Source: JAVBRU01 sp031547595
GTDB lineage: Bacteria > Bacillota > Clostridia > Christensenellales > Aristaeellaceae
Assembly (NCBI GenBank): GCA_031547595.1
Contig: JAVBRU010000069.1
Location: 1 to 24,138 of the forward strand
Length of the DNA: 24,138 nt
Reading direction: 5' to 3'
The translations under genes and the position numbers were made by a program. Below, piece after piece: positions 7,518 through 16,022 of the stretch (its first letter is position 1; each line of letters begins with the position of its first letter). The notes beneath the pieces are model-generated. The model was not told the DNA's origin, did no database searches, and saw only the letters and a list, made by a program, of their open reading frames with translations.

Positions 7518-8156
7518 ATGGGTGATGTTATCAAAAAGTTCTCTCCGATGCCCATCCCCGGGCACTTCGATGCGGCAATGCTGCTGGCCGAGGCGAAGGC
7601 GGCTGCCGATCCACGGGATCAGCACGCGCTGCTGACACGGGCGGCGGCGCTTTCGCCGCAGGATTTGCCCGTGCGCCGCGCACTGTTGATGTTGGGGCGG
7701 CTCTATGAGCGCGACCCCCGGGTGGTTGATTTCTCCGTGATCCCCTGCTATCCGCTGCATGTGTTTGAGCATCCCGAAAAGCATGACGAAGCGCAGCAAC
7801 AGCGTTTTGCAAGGCTGCTGTTTGATGCGCCGCTGCTGCTTGACTGCCTGGCGCTTGCGCCCGATCCGCTGGTTTTCCGCAAGGATTATTTGCAGGAAAC
7901 ATCGGCAAACTATATCGAGATCTTCATTCGTGGCGATTCCTCGCACGCCCCGCGTTTTTTCGGGCTTGGTAAGGCCAACCTGGCGCGCCCCGCGGCGGAT
8001 GTGATCCGAAACACCTTCTGCTCTCCCTTTTTAGACGAAGCAGAGCAGCAATTGCTAGCCGGTGCTTTCTATCGCGCATACCACCAGGCGATGGGCGGGC
8101 AGACGCAGGCGCTGGATACGCTGCTCGGCGCGCAGATTGGGGCGCTGTTGGTATGA
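7518..8156 (+). CDS. Uncharacterised soluble protein (212 aa)
   Basis: I do not recognise this protein. It begins MGDVIKKFSPMPIPG and has no signal peptide or membrane segment. Residues 15-65 (FDAAMLLAEAKAAADPRDQH, then LLTRAAALSPQDLPVRRALL and LGRLYERDP) look like two short helical repeats of the TPR sort. The rest is mainly helical, ending in QALDTLLGAQIGALLV. The frame is open to an ATG at 7443, but the promoter at 7455-7483 makes that start impossible. ATG at 7518 has AAAGGA directly before it, with poor spacing, so ATG at 7548 remains possible. The stop overlaps the next gene by 4 bp (ATGA). An adaptor or scaffold role for the two membrane proteins that follow is a guess. Confidence 0.6.
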   Translation: MGDVIKKFSPMPIPGHFDAAMLLAEAKAAADPRDQHALLTRAAALSPQDLPVRRALLMLGRLYERDPRVVDFSVIPCYPLHVFEHPEKHDEAQQQRFARLLFDAPLLLDCLALAPDPLVFRKDYLQETSANYIEIFIRGDSSHAPRFFGLGKANLARPAADVIRNTFCSPFLDEAEQQLLAGAFYRAYHQAMGGQTQALDTLLGAQIGALLV

Positions 8157-8515
8157 AGAAGCTGCCCGCATCCGTTGTGTGGTTTCTGCTGTTATTGCTG
8201 ACAGCGCTGCTCCTGCAGGGCATCGCGATGCTCTTTGAGTTGATCCCCTCCGACGCTTCGGTAGTGCTCTATTTTGCGCACCTGTATGCCATCATTCCGC
8301 TGTGCGCGCTGCTGCTGCCCGCGTATGCCGGGTATCGCGGTGTGCATCCGATGGCGGCATGTTTCCCCATTGGCGGGGCTTTGTTCTTTTCCCCGGTGTA
8401 TAGCGCCATGGCAATCGCATTGATCTGCCTGCTGCTGAGCCTGCTGGGCGCAGTAGCAGGCCAGGAAGCGCAAAAAAGGCGCAAGAAAGGAACCCGGCAT
8501 GGCAAACGCAGTTAA
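8153..8515 (+). CDS. Small integral membrane protein of unknown function (120 aa)
   Basis: This is a 120-residue protein with three or four hydrophobic helices: about 8-30 (VVWFLLLLLTALLLQGIAMLF), 38-60 (VVLYFAHLYAIIPLCALLLP), and 70-102 (AACFPIGGALFFSPVYSAMA, then IALICLLLSLLG). It ends in a very basic tail, QEAQKRRKKGTRHGKRS, which should face the cytoplasm. I cannot assign a family. It starts within the stop of the preceding gene (ATGA) and has no strong ribosome binding site of its own, so it likely depends on translational coupling. Its last 17 bp overlap the next gene in another frame. Confidence 0.6.
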   Translation: MKKLPASVVWFLLLLLTALLLQGIAMLFELIPSDASVVLYFAHLYAIIPLCALLLPAYAGYRGVHPMAACFPIGGALFFSPVYSAMAIALICLLLSLLGAVAGQEAQKRRKKGTRHGKRS

Positions 8516-9053
8516 AGGATTTTTCAAACGTTTTGGGCTTCTGATTCTGGCCTTCCTGCTGGTGGCCACGTTTTACCTGTTCGCGATCATGATCGAGAAG
8601 CCCGCTGCCGATAAGCAGGGGCAATTTGCCGTGGTGGACGATACGCCGGTCACCCGCATCCAGGCGTCCAGCTCCACCGATATCCGCACACTGGCGCGGC
8701 TGTTTGGCGCACCGCTGCCCGGCCTTTCCGGTCAGAGCGTGGCAGGCGAGGCGCGCAATGCCAGCTATAACGGCCAGGCCGCGCTGCAGTTCACCCTCAA
8801 CTACCCCGGCGGCATTGTGCTAACCGCCGTGCGCCCTGTCGATGCCGCGCCGCTGCTGCTAAGAAGCAACATGAGCGTCGTGGCCCAGAGCGGCTGGTCG
8901 GCCCTCAGCCTGCCCGCCATGCTGGCGCAGGATGACGATGCCCTCTGCCTGTATTTTTCGGACGAACAGGCGGCATTCTCGCTCTATGTGCCCGGCGTAA
9001 ACGCCGATGGACTGGTGACAGTCAAAAACATGCTCAGCTATGTAGTGCAATAA
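8499..9053 (+). CDS. Membrane-anchored extracytoplasmic protein of unknown function (184 aa)
   Basis: This 184-residue protein has an N-terminal membrane helix at about 12-32 (FGLLILAFLLVATFYLFAIM) after a basic MANAVKGFFKRF. The helix has no clear cleavage site, so it may stay as an anchor. The outer part (35-184) appears beta-rich: QGQFAVVDDTPVTRIQASSS, ALQFTLNYPGGIVLTAVRPV, CLYFSDEQAAFSLYVPG. I do not recognise the fold. AAAGGAA near 8485 precedes the ATG at good spacing. The start overlaps the upstream gene by 17 bp. It is the last gene of the cassette, and its TAA touches the stop of the convergent gene with no base between them. Confidence 0.6.
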   Translation: MANAVKGFFKRFGLLILAFLLVATFYLFAIMIEKPAADKQGQFAVVDDTPVTRIQASSSTDIRTLARLFGAPLPGLSGQSVAGEARNASYNGQAALQFTLNYPGGIVLTAVRPVDAAPLLLRSNMSVVAQSGWSALSLPAMLAQDDDALCLYFSDEQAAFSLYVPGVNADGLVTVKNMLSYVVQ

Positions 9054-9323
9054 CTAATGATAATACCACGACAGGCGATCCTCATCGTCCTTTATCACCG
9101 GCTTTTGCGGGCCCTCGTCCAATAGCTGATGCACGCAAAGCGCGGCATCGCCGAGGGTCCGCCACTGCGCCACCAGCTCATCGGGCAGGGTGACGCGTTT
9201 TTTTGCTTCAATGGCCATGGCGAGGCGCGCCCTGTCCAGCGGGCGTTTGGTCAAATCCAGGGCAGGGACGCACTCCGCCTCGTCCATGGACGTGATATCT
9301 GCAAACAAATGCGCAATGTTCAT
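9054..9323 (-). CDS. Small protein downstream of HelD, unknown function (89 aa)
   Basis: This is an 89-residue soluble protein, MNIAHLFADITSMDEAECVP..., mostly charged and helical, with no membrane segment and no metal-binding pattern. I do not recognise it. It is credible as a gene because AGGAGG, lying in the last codons of the helicase gene, sits 8 nt before its ATG, and only 3 nt separate the helicase stop from this start. That arrangement points to coupled translation. A role as a partner of the helicase is a guess. Its TAG directly abuts the TAA of the convergent gene. Confidence 0.6.
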   Translation of the reverse strand: MNIAHLFADITSMDEAECVPALDLTKRPLDRARLAMAIEAKKRVTLPDELVAQWRTLGDAALCVHQLLDEGPQKPVIKDDEDRLSWYYH

Positions 9324-9326
9324 GGC

Positions 9327-11555
9327 TTATTCCTCCTGTGGTAAAAGTGGGCTGACCGTCCCGCTGTAAAAGAGGTGCAACTGATGCAGCGCACGCGTGC
9401 ACGCCACATATAGGAGCGACTGATCCTGCGCATCGCTGTAATGCTCCGCATCGGCATCGACGACCAATACCGCGTCAAACTCCAACCCCTTGGCCACATA
9501 CAGCGGCAACACGAACAGCCCTTCGCCGTTCAAATTGCCGGTGCTGAGCACCAGGCGCAGCTGCATTTTGTGCTTGAGCCGCTCATACAGTGCCTGCGCA
9601 TCCCGCTCTGTTTTACAGATCAGGGCCACGGATTTGCAGCCCTCGTCCCTGCAGGTTTTTACGGTTTGCACAAGCAGCTCGTCATTTTCGGCATGCCAGA
9701 TGCGCGGCTTTGCGCCCTCGCGGCTGAAGCAATCCCCCACCGCGCCGGGCGGCAGAAGCTTCTGGCAAAAATCCCAAATCTGCCGTGTGCAGCGGAAGCT
9801 CTTGTCCAGCGTCACGCGCGTCACGCTGGGCTTGCTGAGGATACTGCACATATCGTCATATAAGGTGGTGTTGGACGCGCCGGTAATGGTCTGATTGATG
9901 TCGCCCAGGATCGTATAACGCGCCTTGCCATACAGCTTTTGCAAGAGGGACATGTGCAGCGCGTCCGCGTCCTGCGCTTCGTCCAGCACCACCTGCTTGA
10001 TGGGCGAGGGTGCACTGCCCTCCAGGAGGTGGTTCAGGTAGGCCAGCGCGGCGGCATCATCATAGGGCAGGCGCTCCGCTGCTAAGGCTTCTACAGTAGC
10101 CTGCCGTACAGCCTCCAGTTCCTCTGCCGTGCCAAGGCCTTCACCCAGCCGTTGAAACGCCTCGGCATCGGCAAACAGCTGCTGATACAGCGTCACCACA
10201 TCCAGCCGCGTAAATGCCCATACCTTGGGCAGCAGCGCCGCGTGCTCGGCAATGGATAGCGCGCGGGCATAGGGCATCACTTCCTGTGCGTGCTCCGGCC
10301 TGTGCGCGGCAGCATCCAAAAGCTCCTGAAACCGGGCGGGGCGCAGGGCATGCACACGTTCCCACACGCTGTCCTCCAGCCATTTGAGGCGCATTTTGAG
10401 CGGGCTTTGCCGTTTGGAATGGCACACCTTTTCCCGGCTTTCCGCGGCGATGGCCACGCACTGCCCCGCATACATGACATCCGCAAAGGGAATCCAGCGC
10501 TGTGGCAGCTCGTCCACAAAGCGCTCCAGCAGCGTCACAAAAGCTAACGAGCCTTTGAACTGGCGGATGGCCTGCATGTGCCGCTTCTGCGCTGCATCCC
10601 GGCAGCCCAGCCATTCCTCCGCCCACGCACTGCGCGGTTGCAGGGGAACGCCGGGCAAGAGCTGCTCAAACAGCTCCTCAAACAAAGCGGTTTGCACCTG
10701 ATGTTCGCCAAGCTCGGGCAGTACCTGTGAAATATAGTGCTCAAACACCCCATTGGGCGATAAAATCAGAATATCGTGTGGGGCAAGCCGCTTGCCCGCC
10801 AGCCCCTGATACATCAAATACGCCATGCGATGCAGCGCCACGGAGGTCTTGCCGCTGCCCGCCGCGCCTTGCACCAGCAGCACATCGCTGGTCATATCGC
10901 GGATCACCATGTCCTGGTCGCGCTGGATGGTTTCCACGATGCTCTTCATTGCACCAGATGCGGATTTGGAGAGCAGCTCCCTGAGGAACTCGTCCATCAC
11001 CTGCACATCGGCATCAAAATAGTAGATCAACTCGCCATGGCGGATCTCATATTGGCGCTTGAGTGTCACATTGCCCGTGATCTTGCCCACCGGCGCGTCA
11101 TAACTGGCCGGGCCCACACCATAGCGGTAATACACGCTGGCGAGCGGCGTGCGCCAATCGTACACCAGGATGTCAATACTGTTTGGCGGGGTCAGCATGG
11201 CGCGGCCAATATACACAGGCTCGCTCTCCTCCTCGCCGTCAAAGTGAAAATCAATGCGCGCAAAATAGGGTGTGTCCATCAGCCGCCGGAGGGTGCGCAG
11301 CATCTGATCGTCCCGCTGTTGCTGCGCCGCGGCCTCGGCCACGGGCTGCGCCGCCTGACTGAGCTCAATCAGATCCTGAAACCCCTGCTTGCTGTACAGC
11401 CCGCCCATATCGTAGGTGACCCGCTCCAGCATCTCGTCCTGATCATCCTGCACCGCCTGGGCACGGTCCCGGCTTCTGCCCGCCAGAATGTCCCATTGCT
11501 GCTGCGCCGCCGCCAGAGTGCGTTTTAGGTATTGCTCCTCGCGCTGCCGCTCCAC
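9327..11555 (-). CDS. helD: HelD-type superfamily 1 DNA helicase
   Basis: This is a 742-residue UvrD/Rep-like helicase of the HelD group. In Gram-positive bacteria HelD binds RNA polymerase and releases stalled complexes using ATP. The N-terminal arm (1-45) is a charged helix. The HelD motif VYDWRTPLASVYYRYG is at about 131-146, and Walker A GAAGSGKT at about 230-237, followed by SVALHRMAYLMYQG. Later come the Walker B box LDEAQDAD, GDINQTI (motif III), LPLYVAKGLEFDAVLVVDAD and the closing LLYVACTRALHQLHLF. I chose GTG at 11555 because AGGGGAGGG (11562-11570) ends 6 nt before it. An in-frame ATG at 11561 would touch the ribosome binding site. It is followed by a small coupled gene. Confidence 0.88.
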   Translation of the reverse strand: MERQREEQYLKRTLAAAQQQWDILAGRSRDRAQAVQDDQDEMLERVTYDMGGLYSKQGFQDLIELSQAAQPVAEAAAQQQRDDQMLRTLRRLMDTPYFARIDFHFDGEEESEPVYIGRAMLTPPNSIDILVYDWRTPLASVYYRYGVGPASYDAPVGKITGNVTLKRQYEIRHGELIYYFDADVQVMDEFLRELLSKSASGAMKSIVETIQRDQDMVIRDMTSDVLLVQGAAGSGKTSVALHRMAYLMYQGLAGKRLAPHDILILSPNGVFEHYISQVLPELGEHQVQTALFEELFEQLLPGVPLQPRSAWAEEWLGCRDAAQKRHMQAIRQFKGSLAFVTLLERFVDELPQRWIPFADVMYAGQCVAIAAESREKVCHSKRQSPLKMRLKWLEDSVWERVHALRPARFQELLDAAAHRPEHAQEVMPYARALSIAEHAALLPKVWAFTRLDVVTLYQQLFADAEAFQRLGEGLGTAEELEAVRQATVEALAAERLPYDDAAALAYLNHLLEGSAPSPIKQVVLDEAQDADALHMSLLQKLYGKARYTILGDINQTITGASNTTLYDDMCSILSKPSVTRVTLDKSFRCTRQIWDFCQKLLPPGAVGDCFSREGAKPRIWHAENDELLVQTVKTCRDEGCKSVALICKTERDAQALYERLKHKMQLRLVLSTGNLNGEGLFVLPLYVAKGLEFDAVLVVDADAEHYSDAQDQSLLYVACTRALHQLHLFYSGTVSPLLPQEE

Positions 11556-11800
11556 GCGCATCCCTCCCCTATGATAATAGCATGCCCGAAGCGTACCACA
11601 TACGCACGCAAAAAAACAGACTGGTTTTTTACTGGGATGTGTGGTATAATGATACTAGCAAAAAAGCAGCATTTCAGGCTGTGCAAAAAGATTCAGATGT
11701 GGGTAAAGCGCTAGCCCATCTGCCGGAGACGTACAAGATGTGCGCCGACAAGGTGGGCACTGCGCTGAACCCGCAGATGAGCCTTTTTCGACAGCCTATC
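11556..11800. other. Non-coding gap between helD and proC with A/T hairpin and structured region
   Basis: These 245 bases hold no convincing gene. At 11610-11630 an A-tract, CAG-a-CTG and a T-tract could form an A-T rich hairpin with T runs on both strands. An extended -10 box facing right lies at 11642-11650. After it come several short inverted repeats: CAGATG(t)GG 11694-11702 with CCCATCTG 11715-11722, GTGC/GCAC around 11740-11760, and CTGCG/CGCAG around 11760-11776. Short open frames cross the region but have no ribosome binding site. Confidence 0.5.
11642..11650 (+). promoter_or_regulatory. Extended -10 promoter facing no annotated gene
   Basis: TGGTATAAT at 11642-11650 is identical to the extended -10 of the ctsR and CorC-like promoters in this window. 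The -35 position 17 bp upstream (TGGTTT, 11622-11627) is poor. It would produce a rightward transcript from near 11657, running toward the 3' end of the leftward proC gene. TTTTTT at 11814-11819 could end it. Confidence 0.5.
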
Positions 11801-12601
11801 TTACTGCCCCATCTTTTTTGATTTCTCGATTGTAGCTTGTGCTGCAGCCAGAATGGCAGCGCGGAAGCCCTTTTCCTCCAGCGCGGCCACGGCCTCAATG
11901 GTGGTGCCGCCGGGAGAGCACACCATGTCCTTCAGCTCTGCGGGATGCTTGCCCGATTCTAACAACAGCCGCGCGCTGCCCAGCGTGGCCTGCGCGGCAA
12001 AGCGCAGCGCCTGCGCGCGCGGAAGTCCCGCCCGCACGCCCGCGTCCGCCAGCGCATCCAGAAACATAAACACATACGCGGGGGCGCTGCCGCTCACCCC
12101 CACCACGGCGTCCATCAGATGCTCGGGGATAATTTCCACCGTGCCCATGGAGTTTAGCAGCGTTTGCACGTGATCAAACTCCGCCGCTGTGACATGCCCA
12201 TTTTTGCATGCCGCCGTAACGCCCGCTCCCACCATGGCAGGGGTGTTGGGCATGGTGCGCACCAGCTTTGTGCCCGCGCCCAGCAACTCCTCCAGCCGCT
12301 TGAGGGTGAACCCCGGCGCAACCGTCACCACAACGGTATCTTTGCTGAGCTGCCCTTTGATTTCTTCGATCACCTGCACATAATACTGCGGCTTCACTGC
12401 CAGCACCAGCACGGCAGCCTTGGCCGCCTCCGCATTGCTGGGCGTTGTGCACACACCTGTTTCGGATGCCAGGGCAGCAAGCTGTGCGGAGTTAGCATCC
12501 GACACGATAATATTCCCGGGCTGCACCAGCCCTTTTTTGAGAATGCCGCGCAGCATCGCGCCGCCCATATTGCCGCAGCCAATAAACCCAATCTGCTTCA
12601 T
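11801..12601 (-). CDS. proC: Pyrroline-5-carboxylate reductase
   Basis: This 266-residue enzyme has the usual length for ProC, which reduces pyrroline-5-carboxylate to proline with NAD(P)H. The N-terminal Rossmann motif is GFIGCGNMGGAML (5-17). VLAVKPQYYV, VRTMPNTPAMVGAGVTA and VGVSGSAPAYVFMFLDALAD follow. The family signature MVCSPGGTTIEAVAALEEKG is near the C-terminus. AAAGGAG (12612-12618) is 10 nt before the ATG, and the gene starts 20 nt after the clpC stop, so it should be read as the last gene of the CtsR heat-shock operon. The link with proline, a compatible solute, fits a stress operon, but that is inference. No strong terminator follows its stop. Confidence 0.95.
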   Translation of the reverse strand: MKQIGFIGCGNMGGAMLRGILKKGLVQPGNIIVSDANSAQLAALASETGVCTTPSNAEAAKAAVLVLAVKPQYYVQVIEEIKGQLSKDTVVVTVAPGFTLKRLEELLGAGTKLVRTMPNTPAMVGAGVTAACKNGHVTAAEFDHVQTLLNSMGTVEIIPEHLMDAVVGVSGSAPAYVFMFLDALADAGVRAGLPRAQALRFAAQATLGSARLLLESGKHPAELKDMVCSPGGTTIEAVAALEEKGFRAAILAAAQATIEKSKKMGQ

Positions 12602-12621
12602 TTAATAAAGGCTCCTTTGTA

Positions 12622-15030
12622 TTATAGCATTTCAAATTGTATGGTATCGTCCGCTATAAACGCGCGGATGCGCCCACCCAGCCGCAGGGTGCCCGCAATG
12701 ATCTTCTCGCTGAGTGCGTCCTCGATGGTGCGCTGGATCACGCGGCGCAGCGGGCGCGCGCCATACTGCTCGTCATAGCCCGCCTTGGCGAGGTGGCTGA
12801 CCACCTTCTCATCGTATACGAGGGTGACATCCCGCTCCTTCAAACGCTGCGCCACCTTCTCAATCAGCAGCGCGGCGATCTTCTCGATATCCGATTGTTC
12901 CAGCTTGTGGAACACGATGATCTCGTCCACGCGGTTGAGGAACTCCGGCCGGAACACATTTTTGATGTCGGTCAGTACGCGCTCCTTCATGCGCTCATAG
13001 TCCATGGCCTGCTGGATGCCCCCGCCAAAGCCCAGCGTGCCCTTGCCGATACTCTGCGCGCCGGCATTGCTGGTCATTACGATGATGCAGTTTTTGAAGC
13101 TGACCACCCGCCCGAGGTTGTCTGTGAGGCGACCGTCCTCCAATATTTGCAACAGCATGTTGAACACATCGGGGTGCGCTTTTTCAATTTCGTCAAACAG
13201 CACCACAGAGTAGGGTTTGCGGCGCACGGCCTCGGTCAGCTGGCCGCCTTCCTCATAGCCCACATAGCCGGGAGGCGAGCCGACCATGCGCGACACGGTG
13301 TGCTTTTCCATGTACTCAGACATATCCAGGCGGATGAGGGAGTTTTCGTCACCAAACATCGCTTCGCCCAAAGCGCGGCACAGCTCGGTCTTGCCAACGC
13401 CGGTAGGGCCCAGGAAGATGAAGGAGCCAATGGGGCGCTTGGGGTCTTGCAGGCCCGCCCTTGCGCGGCGGATGGCGCGGCTGACGGCGGACACCGCCTC
13501 GTCTTGCCCCACCACGCGCGCGTGCAGGATATTTTCGAGGTTCATCAGGCGTTCGCTTTCGCCCTCGGTCATTTTCTTCACAGGGATTCCTGTCCAGCTC
13601 GCCACCACCTGTGCGATGTCTTCCTCGCCCACTGTATCCTTGGCGGCGGCCTTCTTCTCTTCCCAGGCGGCGCGCTTGCCATCTATTTCGGCACGCAGGG
13701 TATGCTCCTGATCGCGCAGCCGCGCGGCTTTTTCGTAGTCCTGCTTGTCGATGGCTTCGCGCTTTTCGCGGCGCACCTGTGCCAGTTCCTTCTCCTGCGC
13801 TTTCACATCCGGCGGCGCGGTGAAGGCGTTGATGCGCACCCTGGAGGCGGCCTCGTCCATCAGGTCGATGGATTTATCAGGCTGAAACCTGTCGGCAATG
13901 TAGCGGCCGGACAGCTTGACGGCAGCCTCCAGCGCTTCATCCGTGATGCGCACGCGGTGGTGCGCCTCGTACCGGTCGCGAAGGCCGCGCATGATAGCGA
14001 GGGTCTCGTCGTCGGACGGCTCGTTCACCGTCACGGGCTGGAAGCGCCGCGCCAAAGCGGCATCTTTTTCGATGTTTTTGCGGTATTCGTCCAGCGTAGT
14101 CGCGCCGATGCACTGGATTTCGCCGCGCGCCAGGGCTGGCTTTAAGATATTGGCGGCGTCCATACTGCCTTCAGCCTTGCCCGCGCCCACGATATTTTGC
14201 AGCTCGTCAATAAACAGCACGATGTTGCCGCGCTTTTTCACTTCGTCCAGGGTGTTTTTGAGGCGCTCTTCAAACTCGCCTCTATACTTGCTGCCCGCCA
14301 CCATGCTGCCCATATCCAGCGATATCAGGCGTTTGTCGGTCAAAGTCTCCGGCACATTGCCCGCCACGATGCGCTGCGCCAGACCTTCCGCCACGGCGCT
14401 TTTGCCCACGCCCGGCTCGCCAATCAGCACAGGATTGTTCTTGGTGCGGCGGGAGAGGATTTGCACAATGCGTTCGACCTCTGTGGCGCGGCCAATCACA
14501 GGGTCGAGCTCGCCCTTCTCGGCGGCCTCGGTCAAATCCCTGCCGTACTTGGCGATTGCGGAGTTATTATCCGGCTTGCTCTCAGCGCTCTCTTCCTTGG
14601 CGCTGCCCAGTTCCTCCTGCACGCTTTCGCGCAGTTTGTCCATATCGCAGCCCATGCCGGTGAGCACCCGGGAAGCAATGCTCTCACCATCCTGCAAAAG
14701 CGCCAGCCAGAAATGGCCGGAGCTGACATACGGCTGCCCCAGGCGCTGCGCTTCGCGGATGCTGGTTTCCAGCAGCTTCTTCACCCGCGGCGTCAGCTCC
14801 ATTTGCTTGGGTGCGCCCTCGCCCGTGCCGGTGATTTGCTTCACTGCCTCGGTGACAGTTTCCACAATCACGTTGTCGGGCAGCGCGGGCGCGTCGCTGC
14901 GCGCCTCCTTCAGCAGTCCGATCAGAAAATGCTCGCTGCCCACATAAGGGTGCCCCATGCCGGCGGCGGCCTGCTGCGCCGCAGTAATCACGCGCTGCGC
15001 GCGCTCATTGAAACGTCCAAAGATAGCCAT
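12622..15030 (-). CDS. clpC: ATP-dependent Clp protease ATP-binding subunit ClpC
   Basis: This is an 802-residue AAA+ unfoldase that feeds proteins to ClpP and reads phospho-arginine marks made by McsB. Two Clp N repeats fill about 1-145. AAA1 follows, with Walker A GEPGVGKS at about 204-211 and Walker B VLFIDELQNIVGAG. A UVR-type coiled segment (REKREAIDKQDYEKAARLRD, about 410-445) is the ClpC hallmark. AAA2 has GPTGVGKT near 540 and VVLFDEIEKAHPDVFN. A tripeptide LGF near 665 fits the ClpP docking loop. ATG at 15030 lies 10 nt after GGAGG; an in-frame TTG at 15039 lies too close to that site. It starts 5 nt after the mcsB stop. Confidence 0.97.
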   Translation of the reverse strand: MAIFGRFNERAQRVITAAQQAAAGMGHPYVGSEHFLIGLLKEARSDAPALPDNVIVETVTEAVKQITGTGEGAPKQMELTPRVKKLLETSIREAQRLGQPYVSSGHFWLALLQDGESIASRVLTGMGCDMDKLRESVQEELGSAKEESAESKPDNNSAIAKYGRDLTEAAEKGELDPVIGRATEVERIVQILSRRTKNNPVLIGEPGVGKSAVAEGLAQRIVAGNVPETLTDKRLISLDMGSMVAGSKYRGEFEERLKNTLDEVKKRGNIVLFIDELQNIVGAGKAEGSMDAANILKPALARGEIQCIGATTLDEYRKNIEKDAALARRFQPVTVNEPSDDETLAIMRGLRDRYEAHHRVRITDEALEAAVKLSGRYIADRFQPDKSIDLMDEAASRVRINAFTAPPDVKAQEKELAQVRREKREAIDKQDYEKAARLRDQEHTLRAEIDGKRAAWEEKKAAAKDTVGEEDIAQVVASWTGIPVKKMTEGESERLMNLENILHARVVGQDEAVSAVSRAIRRARAGLQDPKRPIGSFIFLGPTGVGKTELCRALGEAMFGDENSLIRLDMSEYMEKHTVSRMVGSPPGYVGYEEGGQLTEAVRRKPYSVVLFDEIEKAHPDVFNMLLQILEDGRLTDNLGRVVSFKNCIIVMTSNAGAQSIGKGTLGFGGGIQQAMDYERMKERVLTDIKNVFRPEFLNRVDEIIVFHKLEQSDIEKIAALLIEKVAQRLKERDVTLVYDEKVVSHLAKAGYDEQYGARPLRRVIQRTIEDALSEKIIAGTLRLGGRIRAFIADDTIQFEML

Positions 15031-15035
15031 GGTTA

Positions 15036-16022
15036 TCAATCCTCCGTAAGCTCCGCGCGCAATATATCGCTGCGCGCTTTGTCAATTTCTTTGATAGTTA
15101 ATGCCTTGCCCGCTGTCAGCTGCACATGCCCCGGCTGGCAGGTGGTGAGCAATCTGTCACAAACCTCGGTGGTGAGGGGCAACAGCCCCATCGCCGCGCC
15201 CATGCGCAGGTTGCTAAAGTGCAGCATAAACTCCTTGATGCCCATGCGCCGCGCGTTTTGCGCAATGCCCAGCGAGCGCCAGATTTGATCCTCAAACGCT
15301 GCGCTATCCTTCTGATACGCCTTGTTTCGGAACTCCTCCTCCATGCCCGCCATCTGCCGCGCCACGGCCGCGACCGCCGCCAGGATGTCTTCCTCCGTGC
15401 GCCCCAGCGTCACCTGATTGCTCAGCTGATACAAATTGCCCTGCGCCTCGCTGCCCTCGCCATATATGCCGCGGATGGTGAGGCCGAGCTTGGCTGCCAG
15501 CTGCGTCACCTTGCCCATTTGTTTGAGCGCGGTCAGCATGGGCAAATGCAGCATCACCGATGCGCGCATGCCCGTGCCGGTGTTGGTGGGGCATGCGGTC
15601 AGGTATCCCCACTGGCTGTCAAAGGCGAATTTCAGGCTGCCCTGCAGCGCGTCCTCCACCTGATAGGCCGCCAGCGCCGCGCTGGCGAGGTCTTCGCCGT
15701 CGGTAAACGCCTGGATGCGCAGGTGGTCTTCCTCATTCATCATCACGGATACCGCGCCATCATCCCGTATCAATACCGCCCCGTTTTCCACATCGGCCAT
15801 CAGATCGGGGCTGATCAGGTGCCCTTCCACCAGCACCTGGCGCTCCACCTCCTCCGTGCCGCGCATGGCGAGGTATCGGTAGGTTTGCGGCGCTGTGCGC
15901 AGCGCGCCCAGTGTGCGCTCGATACACTGGTCAGCCTGGGCGGCGCTCATACGCGGCTTGAAGGGCAAATCCTCATAATTGCGGGCCAGCCGCACGCGCG
16001 AGGATACCACAATATCGCTCAT
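15036..16022 (-). CDS. mcsB: Protein-arginine kinase McsB
   Basis: This 328-residue kinase uses ATP to phosphorylate arginines on damaged proteins and on CtsR, marking them for ClpC-ClpP. It has the phosphagen-kinase fold: SSRVRLARNYEDLPFK at 7-22, NEEDHLRIQ at 96-104 (catalytic Glu and substrate loop), CPTNTGTGMR at 144-153 (reactive Cys and nucleotide loop) and YGEGSEAQGNLYQLSNQVTL further on. It is somewhat shorter than the Bacillus protein. GGGAGG lies 7 nt before the ATG, and the start overlaps the mcsA stop by 4 bp (ATGA). It stands between its activator McsA and its partner ClpC, the standard order. Confidence 0.96.
   Translation of the reverse strand: MSDIVVSSRVRLARNYEDLPFKPRMSAAQADQCIERTLGALRTAPQTYRYLAMRGTEEVERQVLVEGHLISPDLMADVENGAVLIRDDGAVSVMMNEEDHLRIQAFTDGEDLASAALAAYQVEDALQGSLKFAFDSQWGYLTACPTNTGTGMRASVMLHLPMLTALKQMGKVTQLAAKLGLTIRGIYGEGSEAQGNLYQLSNQVTLGRTEEDILAAVAAVARQMAGMEEEFRNKAYQKDSAAFEDQIWRSLGIAQNARRMGIKEFMLHFSNLRMGAAMGLLPLTTEVCDRLLTTCQPGHVQLTAGKALTIKEIDKARSDILRAELTED

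Noticed and set aside
11574..11582. TGCTATTAT on the minus strand as the helD promoter
   Set aside because: It is so close to the ribosome binding site that the transcript would start within it. It stays possible but is too weak to list.
11532..11821. Short plus-strand open frames across the helD-proC gap
   Set aside because: No ribosome binding site, they begin upstream of the only promoter, and they overlap certain genes at both ends.
12637..14145. 502-codon open frame on the plus strand opposite clpC
   Set aside because: It is an antisense shadow caused by the GC-rich codon use of clpC; its translation is rich in His, Arg and Ala and shows no domain.
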